A DNA stretch of 64,000 nt, taken from contig CM036191.1 in assembly GCA_020631735.1 (NCBI GenBank), positions 36,253,335 to 36,317,334 on the forward strand, given 5' to 3'. How positions within the stretch are numbered: position 1 is the first letter of the stretch; each line of letters opens with the position of its first letter. Positions 25,601 to 39,100 of the stretch are shown piece after piece. This DNA comes from Saccharum officinarum (Eukaryota > Streptophyta > Magnoliopsida > Poales > Poaceae). The notes beneath the pieces were generated by a model. That model was not told where the DNA came from, did not search any database, and saw only the letters and a list, made by a program, of their open reading frames with translations. A program made the position numbers and the translations under genes.

Positions 25601-26320
25601 TCTGAGTGCTTGTGTATGTGCAGGGCCGAGCCGGCAAAATTCAGGCTCTGTACGAAATCCTAAACTAAGACCTTTTTTCACGTGCCTATTTTCTTTTATA
25701 ATAATTATTTCGTAACTATTTTTCAAAACTGAGTTAAATCCTGATCTATTATTTGTTGTTTTCTTAAGTAGATTGATATTTGCTTGAAGACATGTTTTGG
25801 TGTTGGAATATTAGACATAATCATACAAATGATACTAGAATTTAAATTGAAGGAGAAGATTAAAATTGCATATAAGGCGTTGTCGCTGGATCATGGTGCT
25901 ACTACTGTACCCATTAGAAAAGTTAGCTGCATCTCCGTGTGCTGGGCTTGATCCTAGAAAAGTTAATTGCATTGGTTTGATCCTCTAAGTCGAGTAGTCA
26001 CCACGTACTCAAGAGTAGTCACTTGCTTCATAGTTCGCACACATCATAGAATGATAGATGTAGTGTAGTCAAGTAACATCAACCAGCGGCAACTACCGTG
26101 CGCCGGGTGCTCGATACTTTTGCAACATCGATCTATCACATCGCGGTAGGGTAACGACCTGCGGGGCCCTGGAATTTGGAGGCCCTGTTCGTCCGCACCT
26201 CTCGCACACCCATGGGGCTCGGCCCTGCTGCAGCTGCTTGCCAAGGCTTGCATGCATGGCGCAAACGTCTCTGCATGAACGTCTCGCGATGCGACGACGT
26301 ACAGTCCATCCTATCAGCTA

Positions 26321-26564
26321 GGGGCCGGTTTAGTTACCAGAAAATTTTGCAAAAATTTTCAGATTCCTCATCACATCGAATCTTTAGACAATGCATGAAG
26401 CATTAGATATAGATAAAAAATAAAACTAATTATACAGTTTAGACGAAACGGACGAGACGAATCTTTTAAGTCTAATTAGACTATGATTAGACACTAATTG
26501 TCAAATAACAACGAAACGTGCTACATGGTCATTTTGCAAAAAATTTTGCAGCTGAACAAGCCGT
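26321..26564. mobile_element. MITE, GGCC-TGTTTAG family
   Basis: The left end is GGGGCCGGTTTAGTTACC and the right end reads CAGCTGAACAAGCC. The interior has TCACATCGAATCTTTAGAC, ATTAGATATAGATAAAAAAT and GACGAATCTTTTAAG, the hallmarks of the same dispersed family as 18,481-18,720. Confidence 0.8.
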
Positions 26565-26858
26565 AGGTACGAGTACGACGATCATGCTCGAAGCTAGCAC
26601 CACGCTAGCTATACCTAGAAGCACAAAGGAGTACACTGCACTACACTCGCACATGGATGCTCTTAGTTTGAAACCAGAGGGAGGCGGTACACGTCCACAT
26701 GAATCTCAGCATCGATAATCGTCTATCCGCCCACCCAGAGTGTTGCATTGATGCCTCGTGTTATATATGTAGGGGCTGGTTACTTTGGTGACCAGGGAAG
26801 TCTGCCTATTCGGTTGACTGTAATGTAATAGATAAACACATCAGTTGTTTGATTGCTA

Positions 26859-26990
26859 CTCCCTCTTCCCCAATGCATAGGTCGTTTTGCCTTTTACGTG
26901 TATCTAGACATATTGTTATATCACACAGTGCATAAAAAAAGCTATGTATCTAAAAACGTCTAAATGACCTATACTTTGGAACAGAGGGTG
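26859..26990. mobile_element. Stowaway-like MITE
   Basis: It starts CTCCCTCTTCCCC after a TA dinucleotide and ends GGAACAGAGGG, with a near-palindromic interior (ATGCATAGGTCGTTTTG against CGTCTAAATGACCTATAC). This fits mariner-related Stowaway MITEs. The right TA is not preserved. Confidence 0.6.
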
Positions 26991-27252
26991 ATGGTTTTCT
27001 TGCTCACAGATACGCTCGTCGTGGTCTCTCTATCTTATACAGACCACAACCACGAGCCAGACCTGGAAGAAGTGGAAACGATTTTCGTTTGCCCGGAGCC
27101 AACAGGCTCGACGTGCGTGGGTCTTACTGCATGTCATCAGTAAATAAGAGAGTTGCTATAGTTTAGATGCCTGAGTTTGTAGATGATTTTAGATGATAAT
27201 TTTATATACCACATTAGTTTAAACAAAAAGAATAGGTCATAAGAAAAAATTA

Positions 27253-27613
27253 GGGGATGTTTGGATCTCTTTAATTTGGAGAAATTGAAATCTACATAAT
27301 GGATTAGGCTATTTGGATTGGAATTTGACATTTCATGACTTTCCCAAGCTCACAAATAAGTCTATTTCAAATTCATAGGGTGGAGGATAGAAATTGATTC
27401 TACAGATCACTATACTATAATTCTACTCTCCAACTTATAACACACTCTTCAACTCACTTCTCTACAATAAAAATACAACATATAAGTATGTCTCTTACAT
27501 GCCTAACAATAAATATACAAATATATTCCATATGCAACTCTATTATCTTAATTAATCTATGCCTAAATTATAATTAATAGAATGAATTCAATTGCAAGGA
27601 TCCAAACGAGCCC
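27253..27613. mobile_element. Tourist-like MITE, 361 bp, TSD TTA
   Basis: The ends GGGGATGTTTGGATC and GATCCAAACGAGCCC form an inverted repeat. TTA occurs on both sides (27,250-27,252 and 27,614-27,616). The interior is AT-rich and non-coding. Confidence 0.75.
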
Positions 27614-27840
27614 TTACAGTTTTTCTTACAGTGAAAATGACAAAATACATATTATTGGAACAATAAAAAAATCAAGCACATAATGTATAGGAAAAATTAC
27701 CAAATAAAGACAGCATAAATTCAGGGCAATAGGCCGGCGGGAATCATCCTTGTGGGCACTGTACTACAGATTCTTTGTCACAGTCTTCATTAGTCAAGGA
27801 CTAGCTATTGTCCGGTACAACCACGGATACAACAAATTAT

Positions 27841-28065
27841 GGCCTTGTTTAGATACCCAAATTCATCTCCAAATTCTACTATGCAAAAAGAAGATTCCCC
27901 ATCACATCAAAATGTCGGCACATATATGGAGTCCTAAATGTAGATGAAATCAAAAACTAATTGCACAATTTTATTGTACTTTGCGAGACAAATATTTTAA
28001 GCCGAATTAATCAATGTTTAGACAATTATTAGCAAATAAAAACAAAAGGCTACAGTGAATCGGCA
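27841..28065. mobile_element. MITE, GGCC-TGTTTAG family, diverged/truncated
   Basis: The left end GGCCTTGTTTAGATACC is clear. The interior matches the family (CCCATCACATCAAAATG, TAGATGAAATCAAAAACTAA, GCTACAGTGAATCGGCAC). The right terminal repeat is missing. Confidence 0.65.
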
Positions 28066-28980
28066 CAGTAACTCAGTCGCCTAATCGGTATAAACACTCT
28101 ATACTTGTACGGTACTGTGTTGCTTGCTCTGCTTTAGCCGCTGGTCGTAAGACACGTGTGCGGTTCCATTGGACTAGCGCGCGCGGTATGGCTACATGCT
28201 ACAGGTACAGCACGTTGTATCTACAGTAGCCTCGAAAGCAACTACTGCACGTTGTATTTTATTAGGCACATGCATACACATTTAGGTCCTTCGGACAAAT
28301 TATATCATTTTTCCCAATATAAGAGGATTTAAACAAATCATTGACCTGGTTTCCCATTTTTTTCTCTCCTTTTTGTTTTTTTTTCTTTGAGAAAATTCTC
28401 TCGTTTTTGTTGGGAGATAGAGGGAGGATGCCTTGCGGACCAAGCGTTTAATGAACTTAATGGGCTGGTAATTGGCCGTCACAAACAGTGACGCCCCAGC
28501 ACACCGATCAATAATGTGCAAACACTCAAGGCCGTCACATAATTTCTTGTCGTTTTCTTAAAAAAAACGATCACCATTGGCCACAGTAAACCTTGGGTGT
28601 TTCCACATTTGCGAGATATTCAGTTTGAGAAGAACTGAAGAACAAACGTGGTAGTGGGCATCATCTTTTCGGTTTTTTCTATTTATGATTATGAATGGAT
28701 GGAATGGACTAATCAGTCACCACCTTATCCATTAGAAACTAACAATTAGTATAAGCATATATAAACAAAGCCATTTCATTAAAAATTTTTTGAGTTAAAC
28801 CCATGATCATACACCTCATAATCTAAAAGCGTGTGTTTGGTTTGCTAGACCGATTGATGCGCAATGATATGATGCTATATCCGAATCTGACCGTGGTGTT
28901 TGGTTTGCGTAAGGAGATGAACCTGTCTATCATCGAACTACTCCGATCCCGGTAGCACTCATGATAACTCATGTTGTATG
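28066..28980. other. Intergenic, no gene recognised
   Basis: AT-rich with homopolymer runs. At 28,832-28,970 GTGTTTGGTTTG occurs twice about 65 bp apart, probably a degraded repeat. No coding signal. Confidence 0.4.
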
Positions 28981-28982
28981 AT

Positions 28983-29130
28983 CACTAGTATAGAAATGAT
29001 CTTCGGTTCACACATTTAGTCCTGGCTATGTTGGGGCCCGCGACTAATGTGGACATTAGTCTTTAGTCTAAATTTTACGGAGGCCAACCGGAACTAAAAG
29101 TTCTCCAGACATGCTATAAGTTTGGAATGG
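28983..29130. mobile_element. CACTA-type transposon terminus (fragment)
   Basis: The sequence begins CACTAGTATAGAAATGATC and is followed by short subterminal repeats around (G)ACTAATG / CATTAGTC, arranged in both orientations. CACTA elements have such subterminal motifs. No matching opposite end or transposase was seen. Confidence 0.55.
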
Positions 29131-29809
29131 TTACAAGGGAACATCGTTATTGTGTGCCGGGTGGAGAGCTATTAGGAAGAGGAATGAAAGAGGCAAAGGT
29201 TGTTACAAGTGAAGGACCTAGACCACATTATATTGATGCCACATCTGACGACAGTTAAAAGTCCTACACCCTCCAGGTTGGAAAAGAAGTCGTTTTGGAC
29301 AAGGTTTGGGTCAAACATTGGGAATATAAATCATGAATAACTTTTAAGTTGTTGAGTTTGAAAATGTGAAAACCACATGCATAGATTTATCTTGAAAAAT
29401 ACTTCCATAAACATATACATAAAACACTTTTCAATAAATATTTTAATAAAAATAAGAAGTCAAAGTTATGCTTTGGAGACCGTATCGCCGTCTAAAACGA
29501 CTTCTTTGACCAACATGGAGGCAGTAACTGATTTCTAATTTAAAATGCGGTGACGAAAAAAATCTATATATATAGTCCCATGTCTCAAACGTTTAGGTCT
29601 TGCATGTGGATTGAGATAGATACATGTGCTTCCAGGCCTTAATGGGAACCGCCCTGTTCTACCTCCGGCCGGAAATTTAATTGGAACCAGCAGCAAGTGT
29701 ACACGTCAACTAGTACGGAGTGGTGGGCAACAATGGCCAGAGGGAGTACATTACACTACTGTATGTAAAGTGTACTCACGGAAAGCATCCATCGTCCATT
29801 TGTTGGTCC

Positions 29810-30290
29810 AACGATGCCGGATACCTTTGCCCTTTTCGAACTAGAGTTCCTCAATCCACAACATCCGACGCCAGATGCGACTGAATACATTGATTTGTAT
29901 GGTGATGATCTCCCAGAACAGGCCATCAAGGCACTCAGGGCAGCAACACCACCTGGACAAACAAAGAGCTAGGGAAGGCCTTAGCGGCAATGGTTGATGA
30001 ATCCAATGCGGTGGAGATGGAGGGCCTTGTGAGCTTTTGCAGCCAGAAAGCTATAGCGTCAGCGCCAAGGGACTCAATAATGTTGAAAGAAGAGAACAAA
30101 ATTTCAGTGACAGTTCTGTATACCTACTAGCAGTTGAAACAAGGGGTGGGAATTTGATTGCCTGAGATCTGGATCAAGATCAAAAGCTTCAGCCTTGGCT
30201 GCAGTAGGGAGCACCTCCCGCGCATGTAACCATTGTTGTATGCTAGCTCCTTATTATTAATCAAAGCGGGGTGACCGGGTCTTTAAAAAA
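29810..30290 (+). pseudogene. Retroelement 3' fragment with short tail, frame broken
   Basis: From about 29,815 a frame reads PDTFALFELEFLNPQHP, then YIDLYGDDLPEQAIKALR, and after a frame break near 29,970 continues MVDESNAVEMEGLVSFC. This looks like the end of a transposon-encoded protein of unknown type. It ends with TTATTATTAATCAAAGCGG...GGGTCTTT and an A run at 30,281-30,288, the pattern of a LINE 3' end. Assignment to LINE is inference. A host-gene relic cannot be excluded. Confidence 0.45.
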
Positions 30291-31700
30291 AATGAAACTA
30301 CTAACCAGAAAAAAAAGAGTTTTTTAGTCGTCTAGCATTTGGTGCATGAACATGCATGCCTCCTAGGGTGTCTTTTTCTTCTCTCTAGCATGAGTCTGCA
30401 GTGGAACAATGCTATGATGTCTGAGCCTCTATTCGACACTCTCTCTCGATCCTTTTTCGACCTTCTCTCCTTTTTCAGCATCGGTCTCTTCCCACAGTGT
30501 GGGTAATATGCCTTTTCTAGAGTTCGTTTTTAGTAAGTCAACAAGTTAGAGACAGTGAAGCAAAAAATTCTCGAGTAGTAGCACTGCGGTCTGCGGCAGC
30601 GAAGGATCTTCCGGCTCGCACCACGGGAATATCCTATTCACCAAGAATAGGCCTGGCATCCCGCGCTGATTCCCTCAAGTCGGCTTCCCCAAAATGCCCT
30701 CCAATCTAAAGGAAAACAACGGCAAGCTGATAAAGGGGTTCTTTGCATGGCGTGCGGAGTTTTCGTACAGTGATGTGAGACCTCTAATTATTTGCAGCCT
30801 CTAACGATCTGCATAAGGTTGCAATAGTGTGTTTATTTGTGAGTGTTTTGGATAATGGTGTGATCTTCAAATAATACTCCCTTCATAGTCGTTGTCTTCA
30901 CTTTTTTAAGTAAATCGCTTTTGCTATATGTATCTAAATATAGAATATGTCTAAAAATATGTATGTGGAGAAAACCGAAACGACTTTCCATTTGGTACCG
31001 AGTTGTCTACCCCAATAGCCAATATGTATCAGTGCTGTATTCTGATTTTTGAACTAATTATTTTTGAGTTGTAGTGTCATGGATCAGCGGTTTGTGATAC
31101 ATATGACGCTTTGTCAATTTTACGGTCTACTCCATTCATTTTAAATTATAAGTTATTTTATCTTTTCTACAATTTATAGCTTTTATTATGTATCTAGACA
31201 TAATTGTCTATCTAGGTGCATAGTAGCATAAACTATGTATTAAAAAAACCAGAATAAACTTATATAATTAAACACGAAGAAATTATCCACTATACTCTTC
31301 AAGGCGTTTACAGTGGTAGGAAGCGCACGAGCATGGTTTGCATGAGCAAACATGTTTTTTTGCATATGTACCATGTTTCAAAAAATAACAAACAATTTCT
31401 AAATGCCCATCGATAGGTAATTTCCTCATTTTTTAGATTTGTCGGTCAATATGCTCATAAGAGCAGGATGGATATGCTCATAGTTGCTCCAAATTAGCTA
31501 TAATTAGCTAACTAGTTGGCTAACAACAAGTTGAAAATTTGTTTTAAAAAGTTAGCTCACCTATTAGTCCTCTTATTTAGACGTACTACAACTAATTTGA
31601 GTGAAGAGTGAGTTCATTTTTAGCTTGCTAACAATTAGCCCTTGGATCAAACAAATCCTTAAAATGGCACTTTGGAAGAACCTCGCGAAATTACAGTATC
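30291..31700. other. Intergenic with degraded Stowaway-like MITEs
   Basis: At 30,875-30,990 (ACTCCCTTCATAGTCG...) and 31,130-31,265 (ACTCCATTCATTTTAAATTATAAG...) the sequence has Stowaway-like starts and interiors, without intact second ends. At 31,490-31,665 TTAGCTA/GCTAACAA repeats recall another MITE. No gene. Confidence 0.45.
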
Positions 31701-31907
31701 ACATAATCAAATGTGATCGAACTTTTTAAAATCAAAAACAAAAAAAGAAGAAAAAAAGAAATCTTTGAGAACTTAGCAACTAGGGGTAATTCTGTCCATC
31801 CCGTATTACCCGTCCTCCCAAATTTAGGCGCCCACGCCGGCCACGCCTCCACTCTACCACCGCCTTCCCGCCTCCCAGCAGCGCGCACCACCGTCGATCG
31901 CAGAGGA

Positions 31908-34900
31908 ATGGGGGCGAAACGGGTGGCGTCGGCGGCGGGGACGGCGGCCGTAGTGTACGTCGCGCTGTCGGGGTCGGGGCGCCTCTCCCCGGTGTCCGGC
32001 GACGACGACGCCGATGCGGCGAGGCGGCGGCGGAGGAGCGCGGAGGAGGGAGACGAGAGGTGGCCGGAGCGGGCGCCGGCGAGCTGGAGGGAGGCGGTGG
32101 CGGTGCTGTCGAGGACGGCGGGGTTCGCGTACGCCGAGACGCTCGGCAAGTGGCCGCTCGGGGATATCGCCTTCGGGATCAACCACTACATGCGCATCCA
32201 GGTGCTGACGTGCTGTGATTATCGTAGGAAGGCGACGCGCGGTGCGTGTGTTCTTGCTCAGATAGAAATGTGGCTCTGTGCAACTACGATGAAATAGAAA
32301 AAGAATTGAATTTATAGTGTGCCAAACCTGTTTGAATATTCTTGTTTCTGTCGAGAAAATAAAGAAGCAACTGGATAAATAAAAAGAATGATTTTTTTGA
32401 CATAATTTCTACTTTCTAGATCCTTTGACCCTGGTATGCCCTTCTGCAGTTTATCCTTTTTCTAACAAAAGTTGGGTTGTGGTAGGTAGCTCAGAACTTT
32501 TGCAAGAATATCTAGCTTCTTTTTTTCAGTTATTTAAGGTTGCTTAATAGAATATGTTCTGTCAGTTAACTTATTGCATTGACAGCTCTAAAGATTTCAG
32601 CATAATTAGGATTTCTGACAAATACCCTCTCTAGATTTGCTTCTCACCTCAATTTCTCCTATTGTAGGTTATGAACTTGTCAAATCCAATACAAGCCTTC
32701 CCAATTTTTAAATTTCAGAAAAATGCAGTTTTATTGCCTGATTGTCCATCACAGTTTTCTGGAAAAGGGACTAAAAAGTTTGTTATATCTCTGTTGAGAT
32801 GTGTAAAGAATCATCATTTGGTTTATTAGTGAAAACTCATGATTTGGGCGATCTGGTGAGATGTAAAGAATCACCATTTGATGCATGATACTGAAAAGCA
32901 TTCTCTCACAGGGAAATCTGCAGCATGAGTACACTGGCAGCAATTGTGTGCCCCTGGATGGCCCTGGAGTAAGGCAGGAGCTGATTGGACTTCTCAGATA
33001 CCTCAGACTCTGCATGTTCTTCTCAAAGAAACCATATGAAGTGTTTCTAGAGTTTGGTGGTTATGGACAGAGTGATATTCTCATAAGGAAGTCCAAGTCA
33101 CAGGTTTGTATTACTCTGAGCCAGCTGATGTTCTACAGCATACGTTGCAAGTGACGACTGGCGATACCTCATAGAACTTTGTGATTCTATTCAGTTTATG
33201 AAGCCTGCATTCACGGTTGTCCGTGATGAAAGTACCAAATCCTTCCAGCTTTTCATTCGGGGAGCAACCAGCACTAAGGATCGTCTGACTGCCGCAACTG
33301 CTGCAGAAGTTCCATTCCATCATTCAGTATTATTACAAGATGGACGTAGATCCAATTTAGTGGCTGGACATGCGCATTGTGGAATGGTTGCTGCCGCTCG
33401 TTGGATTGCAGACCAGGCCATTCCCTGCCTAAGCAAAGCAGTCGAACAATTCCCAAACTACAGAGTTAAGGTAACACTCTTTTCTGATCCTATTACAGTA
33501 TACGCCATAAAAGATGTGCATGGGGATTTGTTGTCAGACAACACATGTTCTTATGATATTAAGTTAATATCAATTATTGATTTATTTTGGTTAACCAAAA
33601 AAATAATCCCCTAGTATGGTTGTTTAGTTTACAAGGAACTCAGTGAACCTAATATGAGTAATAATGTGTCTGTTGTCCTCTTAAGCAATCAATATTTTGG
33701 AAAATTCAATTGAAAAATGCTGCATATCTGAAGCTAAAGTAAATAAGTAATGGTTCGAATTTGCTTCTGGCTAACAGAACTGCACTATTTTTTAATCTAA
33801 TTTTAGATCATTGGGCATTCAATGGGAGCTGGTATCGCTGCGATATTAACATACATGCTACGCGAGGACAATAAGTTATCATCATCCTCATGTATTGCGT
33901 TTGGACCAGGTACAGAATTCAGGTAGAAACTAAGATTTGGCTATCAAACACATCAATATCAACAAAAATAAAGTAAAAAATAAAAATCATGGCATGCTAA
34001 CTTAAGAACAGAAAAGTTCACTGCCATGGATTCTTGTTGACACTTTACACTGATAGAATTTCTTAGTACTGAAATATAAAAGTAGCTAATCTAAAACAAA
34101 CAGAGTACTATGTAGGAGCAATCATAAGTTTCCACAACAAAGTTGTCACATTCCCCTTTTCTTGGTATCTGGTTGCAAGATGTGCCACATAAACACCTGT
34201 TTTTTTTTTTGAAATTTTAAACACCTGTTATTAGATGTGCTCCTATGGTATTCTAACACTTTGAAGTGCTCCTGTCCAGCTGCTTGCATGACCTGGGACT
34301 TGGCTGAGTCAGGCAAAGACTTTGTTACCTCTGTTGTCAACAAAAACGACATGGTGCCATCTTTCGGCAAAGCTTCAGCTGCCAACCTTCGCACAGAGGT
34401 TAGAGGTACCCCGTGTTTACTGAGTTTTTTTTTATAAGTGTTTACTGAGTTTCAAGTAGTAGTGACGTCTGGAACTATGAAACACACTTTCTCCCATTAA
34501 TTAATAGCCTTTAAATCGTCTTGAAATCTTCTGCAGGTTATGGCATCGTCATGGGCTCCAGATCTCCAAGAACAAATTCAGCAAACAAGAATCTTTGGTT
34601 TTGTAAATAGCTCTGTGAATTTCATGCGATCCCACATTCCCTTTGTGTCCAATGCAGGGTCTGACCGTACTCCTATGGTAAGCCCTAAACACCATGTTCT
34701 TTGAAGAAAAATCATTATATTGCTGTCTTACTGATGTGGCTAGTCTCCGTTCCTTGATGTTTTTATTTGTGATGCACTGAATTGATACCTCGTGCCATCC
34801 CAGGATGAGTTGAACCTTTCAGCAAATGTGCGTGCCGCTGTGCAGAAGCACTCTGCACTGTCCAGCTGGTCATCTGTCGCTGTTAATACACAGACTCTGG

Positions 34901-35406
34901 AGTCTCTGATGAACCCCACTGAGGGAATTCCAGCATTGATATCTGCATACAGAGGAACTGAACAAAACACTGAGAAGCCAACAACTGCAGGAGAACCAGT
35001 CTCGCCCTTTCCGGGAGAACTCAACCATCACAGGTCAGATGCTGTGGAGATTGACCCAGAGGAGAATGCAACAGACCAAGAACACATGGATCAGCTTCTG
35101 AAGGCCTTGCGGTCATCGCGAATGGCTTCTGAGTCTCAGGAGCCACACCAGCTGTACCCTCCGGGCAGAATCATGCACATGGTTGAGCTGCCAGCACCAG
35201 AAGAGCCGGGCACCGCCGAGCAATGCTGCCAGAATGAGGTAGTTGCCATCTATGAGACCCCTCGCAGCATGTATGGCAAGATCCGGCTGGCGAGTACCAT
35301 GATCAGAGACCATTACATGCCGAGGTACATCGAGACAATGGAGATGCTGATTGACAAGCTTGCAGAGGATGAGGATGAGGATGACACTGACAACCGGTTG
35401 GACTAA
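31908..35406 (+). CDS. Class-3 lipase, plant DAG-lipase-like (alpha/beta hydrolase)
   Basis: Exons: 31908-32201, 32912-33103, 33195-33470, 33807-33909, 34280-34398, 34537-34677, 34804-35406, giving about 575 aa, all in phase with GT-AG junctions. The product should hydrolyse acyl esters of glycerolipids at a membrane. Residues ~10-24 (TAAVVYVALSG) are hydrophobic, a possible anchor. The nucleophile elbow GHSMGAG (Ser259) begins exon 4. NDMVP supplies the likely acid Asp312, and GRIMH the likely His500. Other family marks are FIRGATSTKD and AHCGMVAAARWI. The C-terminus ends in an acidic run (EDEDEDDT). Family: lipase_3, closest in pattern to plant proteins annotated as sn1-specific diacylglycerol lipase or calmodulin-binding lipase. 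The ATG follows an in-frame open stretch, but only 31,908 starts a convincing N-terminus. The gene converges with the F-box gene 0.75 kb downstream. Confidence 0.92.
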
Positions 35407-36161
35407 CTGATGAACCCCAAAAAAAAACAGAAAGGAAGAAGATTGATAGGCAGTATTGGTAGTACAGATAAGTTGAACTTACTTATGACTTCAGGCTAGA
35501 ATCCAGATTAGTGCAGATTGTATCGTCAGCCATTGCTGTAAGAACAGAAACATCAGCGTTTGTTGCTGAGGCTTGAAGGAACGACTACTGTTATGTTTGG
35601 CTGTGTATTAGCAGTACTGCAGGATTACGTTTTAGAGAAAAGAATTCAGTGAACAAATGTGATTCTTGAACTTGAGAATGCTGAATGCTTACTGTTTGGT
35701 TGTCCCTGATGTTTGTAAATAAGCAGTGGCAATATTTTAATTATTGGGTTGTGATGTTTGTTGTAAGTACGAGAGGCTATATGCAGTTAAAATAAATACG
35801 ATACAGTTTAGGGATCTAATTAAAAAAGTTTGGGGACTGTTTGCAAATATTCAAGTAAGAAATGGACCAAAATGGGTGTAAACTTTAAATTCAGATGCAG
35901 GTGATCTTACAAAGTTCGGGCCAGAAATGCCAGTTAGAGATGAGTTCCGAAAATGGACAGTCATCTACGTTCAATAAAATGGACAGTCATTATAATGTGG
36001 GAACTCTGAAAGTTTGCACACTGCGTTGAAGGACAGGTTACAGACACCATCAGTCTCAGCTAGACGATCTTCTACAGTCTAAGCTGGGCACTGTTACTGA
36101 CCGCCGTCTTCCTCTGATCTCAAGAATGCCTGTCTCCTTGATTTGCTAGGCCAGTTCAAGC
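35407..36161. other. Shared 3' region between two convergent genes
   Basis: These 755 bp separate the stop codons of the lipase (+) and F-box/LRR (-) genes and must hold both 3' UTRs and terminators. AATAAA at about 35,792 could serve the lipase gene. The F-box transcript probably ends somewhere in 35,960-36,100. No other gene. Confidence 0.55.
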
Positions 36162-39100
36162 TCATCCTTTGTAGACGAGCGGCTTGTCAACCCAGCGGAC
36201 ACGGCAGCCACAGGCCTGCAGCATCTGGAGCAGCTCGGTGGAGAGCACAGACCTCAACCCACCCAGCAGCTTCAGCTTCTTCAGCCTCCCACACGCCGCT
36301 CGCAGCGCCATCTCAAACCCTTCAATGGAGACCCAGGAGAGGTGAACCATCTTCACATCCTGGAGGCACCTCAGTGAGCCTAGCAGATGGCAAAGGCCCA
36401 GGCCAGTGACTTGACAGTAGGAGATAGTAAGCTGCAAACAAACCGGACAGCAACCTGTAATGTCCCTGATGCTTCATAAATTACAAAAGGAGAAGATGAA
36501 GTTGTCGAGTTCTTTACTTGTCTAAGGTTCTGGGAGTATCTTGTAAGAGCCCACAGGCCAGCATCATCCACAGAGTAACAGCGTTTAAGGTCCAGTTCTA
36601 TCAGGCTAGTGCAACCAATGGCAATGGAGGTGATCCCGATGCCTGTGATGCGCACCAGGCATCTCAACTCCAGGTTTGTGAGTTCTTCCAGAGCGCTTAC
36701 ATGCTTCAAACCAGCATCGGTGATTTGGGTGCAATAGCATAAGTTTAGCATCCTGATCTTCTTGCAGCCACTAGCTACAGCTGCCAGCCCATCATCAGTA
36801 ATAGCACTACAACTGTGGGAAACATAAACAAGTGTGCTTTAGTTTACAGACCAATGATTAATCAATAAATAATTTATAAAGCATAAATACAAACATTGAT
36901 TACCGATATAGATCAAGTTCCACAAGCTTTCCACAGTTTGAACTAATATAAACAAGGCCTTCATCAGAAATGCTAGAGCAGAGGCCAAGCTTCAAGATCA
37001 GCAGTTCCGAGCAGCTTGCCAAGTGCTGCAAAGCTGAAAATGTGGGGTTTCAAATGATAAGCTCAATTGCTCAAATTTAGGAATGAACTTTTCCTATAAA
37101 AAAAATATGGCATTGCTATTTTTCAGTTACCTGCATCATTAATACGACAGTCAGTGAGGTCAATCTCCTTAAGGTGGGAACAGAGGGTTGCGATTCGCTC
37201 TAGTCCCTTCTCACTTATAAAAGGGCAGGATTCCAGTCGAAGGCATTCGATCTTTGTACAGTTCTCGGCGATTGCAGCAAGGGCATCATTTGTAAGAAGA
37301 TGGCAGCATGTCACGTCGATAGTCCTTAAGTCACAGCAATGAGCAACTAGTGAAACAATACCATCATCTGTAACGCCATTGCATTTGCTAAGCCCAATCT
37401 CAACCAAATTCTTGCAGGTAGAACCAATTGCCTGAAGATTTGAGGCAAATATTTCAAGGCCATCGAGTCTTAAAACAGTCAAAGTTTCTCCTATTGTTGA
37501 TAATTTGCTCAGAACACAAGTCTCTATCTCCTGCAAGTGCGACCGCAGAAGGTGAACCACTGGAATTGCGAATTTTACTGCTTAAATGAAATCATGGATT
37601 CGTATCATTTGTTCTGAGAAAGGCAAAGAGAAGGAACTGTACTCACATGCAAACTGTGTCCAACATTTATTTTTTGGAGAAATCTTTGACCATCTATGAG
37701 TGAAGCTAAGCCCAGAGAAGACACATGGTTACACCTCGATACATCGATACTCTAAAACAGGTGAGAGTGAAAATATAGTAAGCACAGAGGCACAGAAGAA
37801 AAGCTGGCATCATAGTTTACAGTATGAAGTTCATACGAGATCTGCATCCTTGCAAGGTGTTATACCTGAAGCGAGTTGCACATACTTAGCATTTGTAGAC
37901 CATCATCATCTATAAACAAGCAGCTGACCATTGCTATGTCCTCTAGCTTCTCAAGAGTGGAGAGTGATCTAAGGGATTCATTGGTCACCTGGGAAACAAG
38001 AAATAAGAAATTTGAGCATTCTTGGATATGAAAAGAAACAATCAGAGCCATCAAGTCACATTAGGTATATACTATATACATTATACAATGTAGGTAGATA
38101 GCAGGTGAGTATATGTTGTGTATTCAAATGGACGAGTGAACCATACCCTTCTAAGTGAAATTTAGTAGACTTATTCACCAAATTTGTTGACAGAACCTAA
38201 GTTCATTCAACGGAATTCCATCAAGAGCCAAAATTAATAGAAAGAATTGACCAAGCAATGTCAAGGTGCTAAGCATTTCTGATCACAGAGCTTCTGATTT
38301 ACGGTGTGTCAGAGACAAAATATTCTTTGTTATTGTTGTTGTTGTAAGAAGCAACGACACTTTACTGGCAAGGAAATGCTAGAATGCTGAAAATGCATCA
38401 AATATTCATGACAGAACCGTCCCAAACACTAATAATAAGAACAATTTCTAATAGAAACGGCCTCCCACAAACAATTTGTTATGGAAGCATTTCACTCTCC
38501 ACACATCATTGAATGCTATGCTACGAATTCTAGAGAAGCCAGGTGGTCCGGCCACAAGCAGTATCAAATGATTTGATGAGAGCAACCTCAAATTTCTTTT
38601 CTCAGTCCGACTGACGCTACTAACCAAATTGGAGACAACAAATTTGAGATTAGAACAACAAATTTAAGTATACAAAATTTCTCAGTCCTACTGATGAGAC
38701 AACAAATTTGAGATTGAGACGCTACCTTGAGATAGGAGATGTCGACGCTGCGCAGTTGGGGGCACTTCTTGGCGAGAAGCTCGATGCCGATGTCGGAGAT
38801 CTCGCGGCACCACTTGACGCTGAGACTCTGGAGCCCGGGGCATCCGACGGCGACCTTGGCGAGCCCGACGTCGGTGACGCCGAGGCACTTGTCCATGACG
38901 AGCTCCCTGAGCCCCGCCGCCGCGGCGAGCGCGGCCATCTCCCTGTCCCCGGCGGCGACGCAGTGGGAGAGGTCGACGGCCTCCAGCTTCGGGCACGCCG
39001 CCACCAGCGCCTCCAGGCCGCGCCACCCGACCCCGCTGGCCCGCGCCAGCCGCACCCGGCGGACGGGCAGAAGCAGCTGGCCCGGCGACTCGGCGGCGAC

